The notes beneath the pieces are model-generated. The model saw only the letters and a list, made by a program, of their open reading frames with translations, was not told the DNA's origin and did not search any database. Positions 61,686 through 64,000 of a stretch of DNA of 64,000 nucleotides are shown here, piece after piece. The DNA is taken from positions 184,971-248,970 of the forward strand of contig NZ_JAAXPF010000003.1 of NCBI RefSeq assembly GCF_012396315.1, in the 5' to 3' direction. The stretch's first letter is position 1. Each line of letters opens with the position of its first letter. This DNA comes from Corynebacterium mucifaciens (GTDB lineage Bacteria > Actinomycetota > Actinomycetes > Mycobacteriales > Mycobacteriaceae). The translations under genes and the position numbers were made by a program.

Positions 61686-62240
61686 ATGCGTATTTCACAA
61701 CCATTGGCACTGACCACCCTTGCGGCAGCAGCGCTGGCGGTGGCTGGGTGCGGGTCGGAAAACGACGACGCCCCCGCCGGCCACGCTGACCACGCTGTGC
61801 ACAGCGAGCACGAGCACCCGGCCGACGGCGGCCCCGCGCCCGCCGGCATCGCCGAGGCGACGGACCCGACCTATCCCGTGGGTACTGAGGTCACGCTCAC
61901 CGCCGACCACATGCCTGGCATGGACGGCGCCACTGCGACCATCTCCGGCGCCTTCGACACCACCGCGTACGCCGTGTCCTACACGCCGACAGACGGCGGC
62001 GACCCAGTGACGAACCACAAGTGGGTCGTGCAAGAAGAGCTCGAAGGCGTCGGCGACGAAGAGCTGGCCCCCGGCGACACCGCTGTGATGACTGCGGGCC
62101 ACATGCCCGGCATGCAGGGCGCGGAGGCAACAGTCGATGCTTCCACCGACGAGACGGTCTACATGGTGGACATCGACTCGCCGGAAATGACCATGACGCG
62201 GCACAAATGGGTCGTCGAAAGCGAAATCCAGCCGAAATAG
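61686..62240 (+). CDS. DUF1541 (YdhK-like) lipoprotein with His/Met motifs
   Basis: Exported lipoprotein of 184 residues. The signal peptide ends in lipobox LAVAGC. A His-rich stretch (HADHAVHSEHEHP) follows, and then two DUF1541 repeats, each with a HMPGM motif (ADHMPGMDGA, AGHMPGMQGA) and a closing HKWVV. The repeated His-Met motifs suggest binding of copper or another soft metal, which is my inference; the family has no established function that I know. The leaderless promoter and the place beside an ECF sigma factor suggest stress-linked expression. Confidence 0.87.
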   Translation: MRISQPLALTTLAAAALAVAGCGSENDDAPAGHADHAVHSEHEHPADGGPAPAGIAEATDPTYPVGTEVTLTADHMPGMDGATATISGAFDTTAYAVSYTPTDGGDPVTNHKWVVQEELEGVGDEELAPGDTAVMTAGHMPGMQGAEATVDASTDETVYMVDIDSPEMTMTRHKWVVESEIQPK

Positions 62241-62250
62241 ACTGTCGGAT

Positions 62251-62256
62251 TAGACT
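62251..62256 (+). promoter_or_regulatory. Candidate -10 box TAGACT
   Basis: TAGACT is 9 nt before ATG 62266, so the message would start within two or three bases of the start codon. Confidence 0.45.
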
Positions 62257-62265
62257 GATCTCGTT

Positions 62266-63771
62266 ATGTTGAAAAATGCACTCTTAATTTCGTTTGCCTT
62301 TATCGGCACCGTTGTGGGCGCAGGCTTCGCCTCCGGCCAGGAAGCGATGCTGTACTTCTCCGCCTTCGGCACGCAGGGCATGTGGGGCGCGGTCCTCGGC
62401 TCGGTCCTCATGCTCATCGCCGGCGTGACCATCCTGCAGCTTGGATCGTTCTTCCAGGCGAAAGAGCACATGGAGGTGCTCGGCTCCATCTCGACGAAGG
62501 TGATTGGCTGGGTTCTGGACATCGCCACCATTGTCACCCTGTTTTCCATCGGCTTTGTCATGTTCGCCGGCGCGGGTGCCAACCTGAATCAGCAGTTTGG
62601 TTTGCCCGTCTGGATCGGCGCGGTGCTCATGCTGGCCCTGACCATCGGCTTCGGCATGCTGGACGTGGACAAGGTCACCGGGGCAATTGGCGCGCTGACG
62701 CCGTTCCTGCTCGTCTTTGTCATTGTCGGTTGCAGCTGGACGCTGATCAACGCGCACCCGGACTGGGACGCGCTGAACGCGGCGGCTGCGAACGTGGAGA
62801 CCTCCCTGCCCAACTGGTGGATCTCGGCGCTGAACTACACCGGCCTGAACGTCATGTGTGTCGTCTCCATGGCGCTCGTGATCGGCGGCAACCATCTGGA
62901 TACCCGCGCCGCTGGCCTCGGCGGCCTCTTCGGCGGCCTGGGCTACCTGGTCATGTTGATGCTGCTGGCGATGGCGTTGCTGGTGAAGATCGACACCGTG
63001 TCCGGCCAGGACATGCCCCTTCTGTCGTTGATCACGGACATCAACCCGACCATGGGCCTGATCATGTCGCTGGTCATCTTCGGCATGATCTTCGCCACCT
63101 CCCTGGGCATGTTCTACGCCTTGGGCAAGCGCCTGGCGCGCGGCCGCGAGGACAAGTTCCGCGTGATCTTTATCGCCGCGTGTTTGATCGGCTTTGTGCT
63201 GTCCTTCGTCGGTTTCCAGCAATTGGTGTCCACCGTGTACCCGATCCTGGGCTACCTGGGCATCCTGCTCATCGTCGTGATGACGCTGGCGTGGGTCCGC
63301 GGCATTCCGAAGCTGCGCAAGGAGGGCGACCGCCGGCGCCGCGCGCTGGAGCTGACCCGCAAGAAAATGGACCCGGCCGAGCGCTTCACCAAAAACGACG
63401 AGCGCGAGCTGGAGTACATCACCGAAAAGTCCAACGTGGACAACGAGGAACTGTCGGAGGCGCTGGAAGAAGAGGTCGCCCAGGAACTCGCGGAGGACGA
63501 GGAGAGCGATTTCGAGCTCGAGGATCTGGAGAACCCCTCCGAGGTGGTCTACGTCTCCTACACCGAGCCGGTGACCGCTGATGAGTACGCGGCGCACCCG
63601 GATGAGCCGTGGAACGACCACACCGTCGACGACCTCATCGCTGCAGAGGAGGCCGAGGAGGCCGCTGCGGGCCCGGACACCAGCCTGGGCGGCTCCACCG
63701 CGGTCACCGGCTCCGACGCCGACACCACCGACAAAACCGCCACCGACGGCACCGGCTCCACCAAGCTGTAG
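62266..63771 (+). CDS. YkvI-like integral membrane transporter with acidic tail
   Basis: Protein of 501 residues. The first 350 form about ten membrane segments, starting LISFAFIGTVVGAGFASGQE, a start typical of YkvI-type members of the amino-acid transporter (APC/LeuT-like) superfamily. The last 150 residues are hydrophilic and strongly acidic (EALEEEVAQELAEDEES, ELEDLENPSE), ending in Thr/Gly/Asp repeats. The tail is not part of the usual family and may be a cytoplasmic regulatory arm. The substrate is unknown. Confidence 0.82.
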   Translation: MLKNALLISFAFIGTVVGAGFASGQEAMLYFSAFGTQGMWGAVLGSVLMLIAGVTILQLGSFFQAKEHMEVLGSISTKVIGWVLDIATIVTLFSIGFVMFAGAGANLNQQFGLPVWIGAVLMLALTIGFGMLDVDKVTGAIGALTPFLLVFVIVGCSWTLINAHPDWDALNAAAANVETSLPNWWISALNYTGLNVMCVVSMALVIGGNHLDTRAAGLGGLFGGLGYLVMLMLLAMALLVKIDTVSGQDMPLLSLITDINPTMGLIMSLVIFGMIFATSLGMFYALGKRLARGREDKFRVIFIAACLIGFVLSFVGFQQLVSTVYPILGYLGILLIVVMTLAWVRGIPKLRKEGDRRRRALELTRKKMDPAERFTKNDERELEYITEKSNVDNEELSEALEEEVAQELAEDEESDFELEDLENPSEVVYVSYTEPVTADEYAAHPDEPWNDHTVDDLIAAEEAEEAAAGPDTSLGGSTAVTGSDADTTDKTATDGTGSTKL

Positions 63772-63782
63772 CCCCCGCAACT

Positions 63783-63838
63783 AAAACCCCTGTGCAATTT
63801 TGTTCACTGGAGAATGAACAAATCCGCACGGGGGTTTT
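63783..63838. terminator. Large stem-loop terminator
   Basis: AAAACCCCTGTGC pairs with GCACGGGGGTTTT (one wobble), and an inner stem (TTGTTCA / TGAACAA) extends it. It lies 12 bp past the stop of the transporter gene and ends in TTTT; the reverse strand also ends in TTTT, so it may work both ways. Confidence 0.8.
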
Positions 63839-63909
63839 CGCCACCTGAGGAAAGTGAACAAATCGACGCTCAGCGCTTTGTGTCAAGTGGTTGTGAACGG
63901 GTTTGGGTG

Positions 63910-64000
63910 TTAGATCGTGATGGGTTGTGGGGGTGGGGCGGTTTGGGTGGTGGTGCGGATGATGCTGACTTCTGCTGGAAGGCTTGTGCCGGCTTTGGTG
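63910..64000 (-). CDS. Partial gene, C-terminal end only
   Basis: A reverse-strand frame enters from the right edge and stops at a TAA (63910-63912). The 29 visible residues read TKAGTSLPAEVSIIRTTTQ and then TAPPPQPITI, a Thr/Pro/Gln-rich tail. The forward strand here is very G/T-rich. I cannot assign a family; a transposase or a surface protein end are both possible. The 138 bp between it and the transporter hold the terminator and repeats of TGAACAAATC. Confidence 0.4.
   Translation of the reverse strand, partial: TKAGTSLPAEVSIIRTTTQTAPPPQPITI

Overview
The window is a stretch of a high-GC, mycolate-bearing actinobacterial chromosome, almost certainly a Corynebacterium. The support is two mycoloyltransferases of the antigen-85 fold, a WhcA-type WhiB protein, GlxR with a class III adenylate cyclase, a MarP-like periplasmic protease, a mycothiol-dependent formaldehyde dehydrogenase, an ECF factor like SigC, an Mrp antiporter with fused MrpA-MrpB, and the actinobacterial 'helicase/secretion' Tad locus. 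As far as I recall the Corynebacterium glutamicum map, the gene order follows it in mirror image from sdhCAB down to sigC. The species cannot be named from this alone.

Layout. 1-7.7 kb: DUF445 protein, small membrane protein, sdhB-sdhA-sdhC (reverse), an SRPBCC protein, lpd (reverse). 7.7-10.4 kb: two mycoloyltransferases with a 36-residue peptide gene between them on the other strand. 10.4-14.8 kb: prolyl oligopeptidase, M1 aminopeptidase, polysaccharide-flippase-like protein. 14.9-21.5 kb: dTDP-rhamnose genes rmlB, a fused rmlC-rmlD and rmlA, interrupted by a Schlafen/AlbA-type ATPase gene bracketed by 60-bp repeats, then two glycosyltransferases and a DUF2304 protein. 21.5-30.7 kb: metallo-hydrolase and mycothiol-dependent dehydrogenase, acyl-CoA synthetase, tRNA-Thr, holB, adenylate cyclase, topA. 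30.8-38.5 kb: DedA, cold-shock protein, MrfA-like helicase and a seven-gene Tad pilus/secretion operon. 38.6-46.1 kb: HAD phosphatase, holin-like protein, marP-nudix-tlpA-nth operon, a 29-residue membrane peptide, glxR, metallo-hydrolases, RidA, DUF4177, whcA. 46.2-55 kb: class A penicillin-binding protein, YqeY, metallophosphoesterase, tRNA-Pro, a double-domain alkaline phosphatase and a heptad-repeat membrane protein. 55-64 kb: mnhACDEFG, ECF sigma factor, a DUF1541 metal-motif lipoprotein, a YkvI-like transporter and the tail of one more gene.

How it hangs together. Much of the window concerns the envelope: rhamnose supply for the arabinogalactan linker, mycolate transfer, peptidoglycan synthesis, periplasmic proteolysis and pilus/secretion. 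The rest is energy metabolism (SDH, Lpd, cation antiporter, SigC) and cAMP signalling (cyclase plus GlxR). No stretch longer than about 215 bp lacks a gene.

Most noteworthy: (1) the peptide gene between two mycoloyltransferase genes, which could encode a substrate of O-mycoloylation; (2) the repeat-bracketed AlbA gene, whose start codon lies in one of two mutually exclusive 17-bp stems; (3) a fused tandem alkaline phosphatase with two complete active sites; (4) many promoters whose -10 box sits 6-9 nt before the start codon, implying leaderless mRNAs, including one pair of divergent genes with overlapping -10 boxes.
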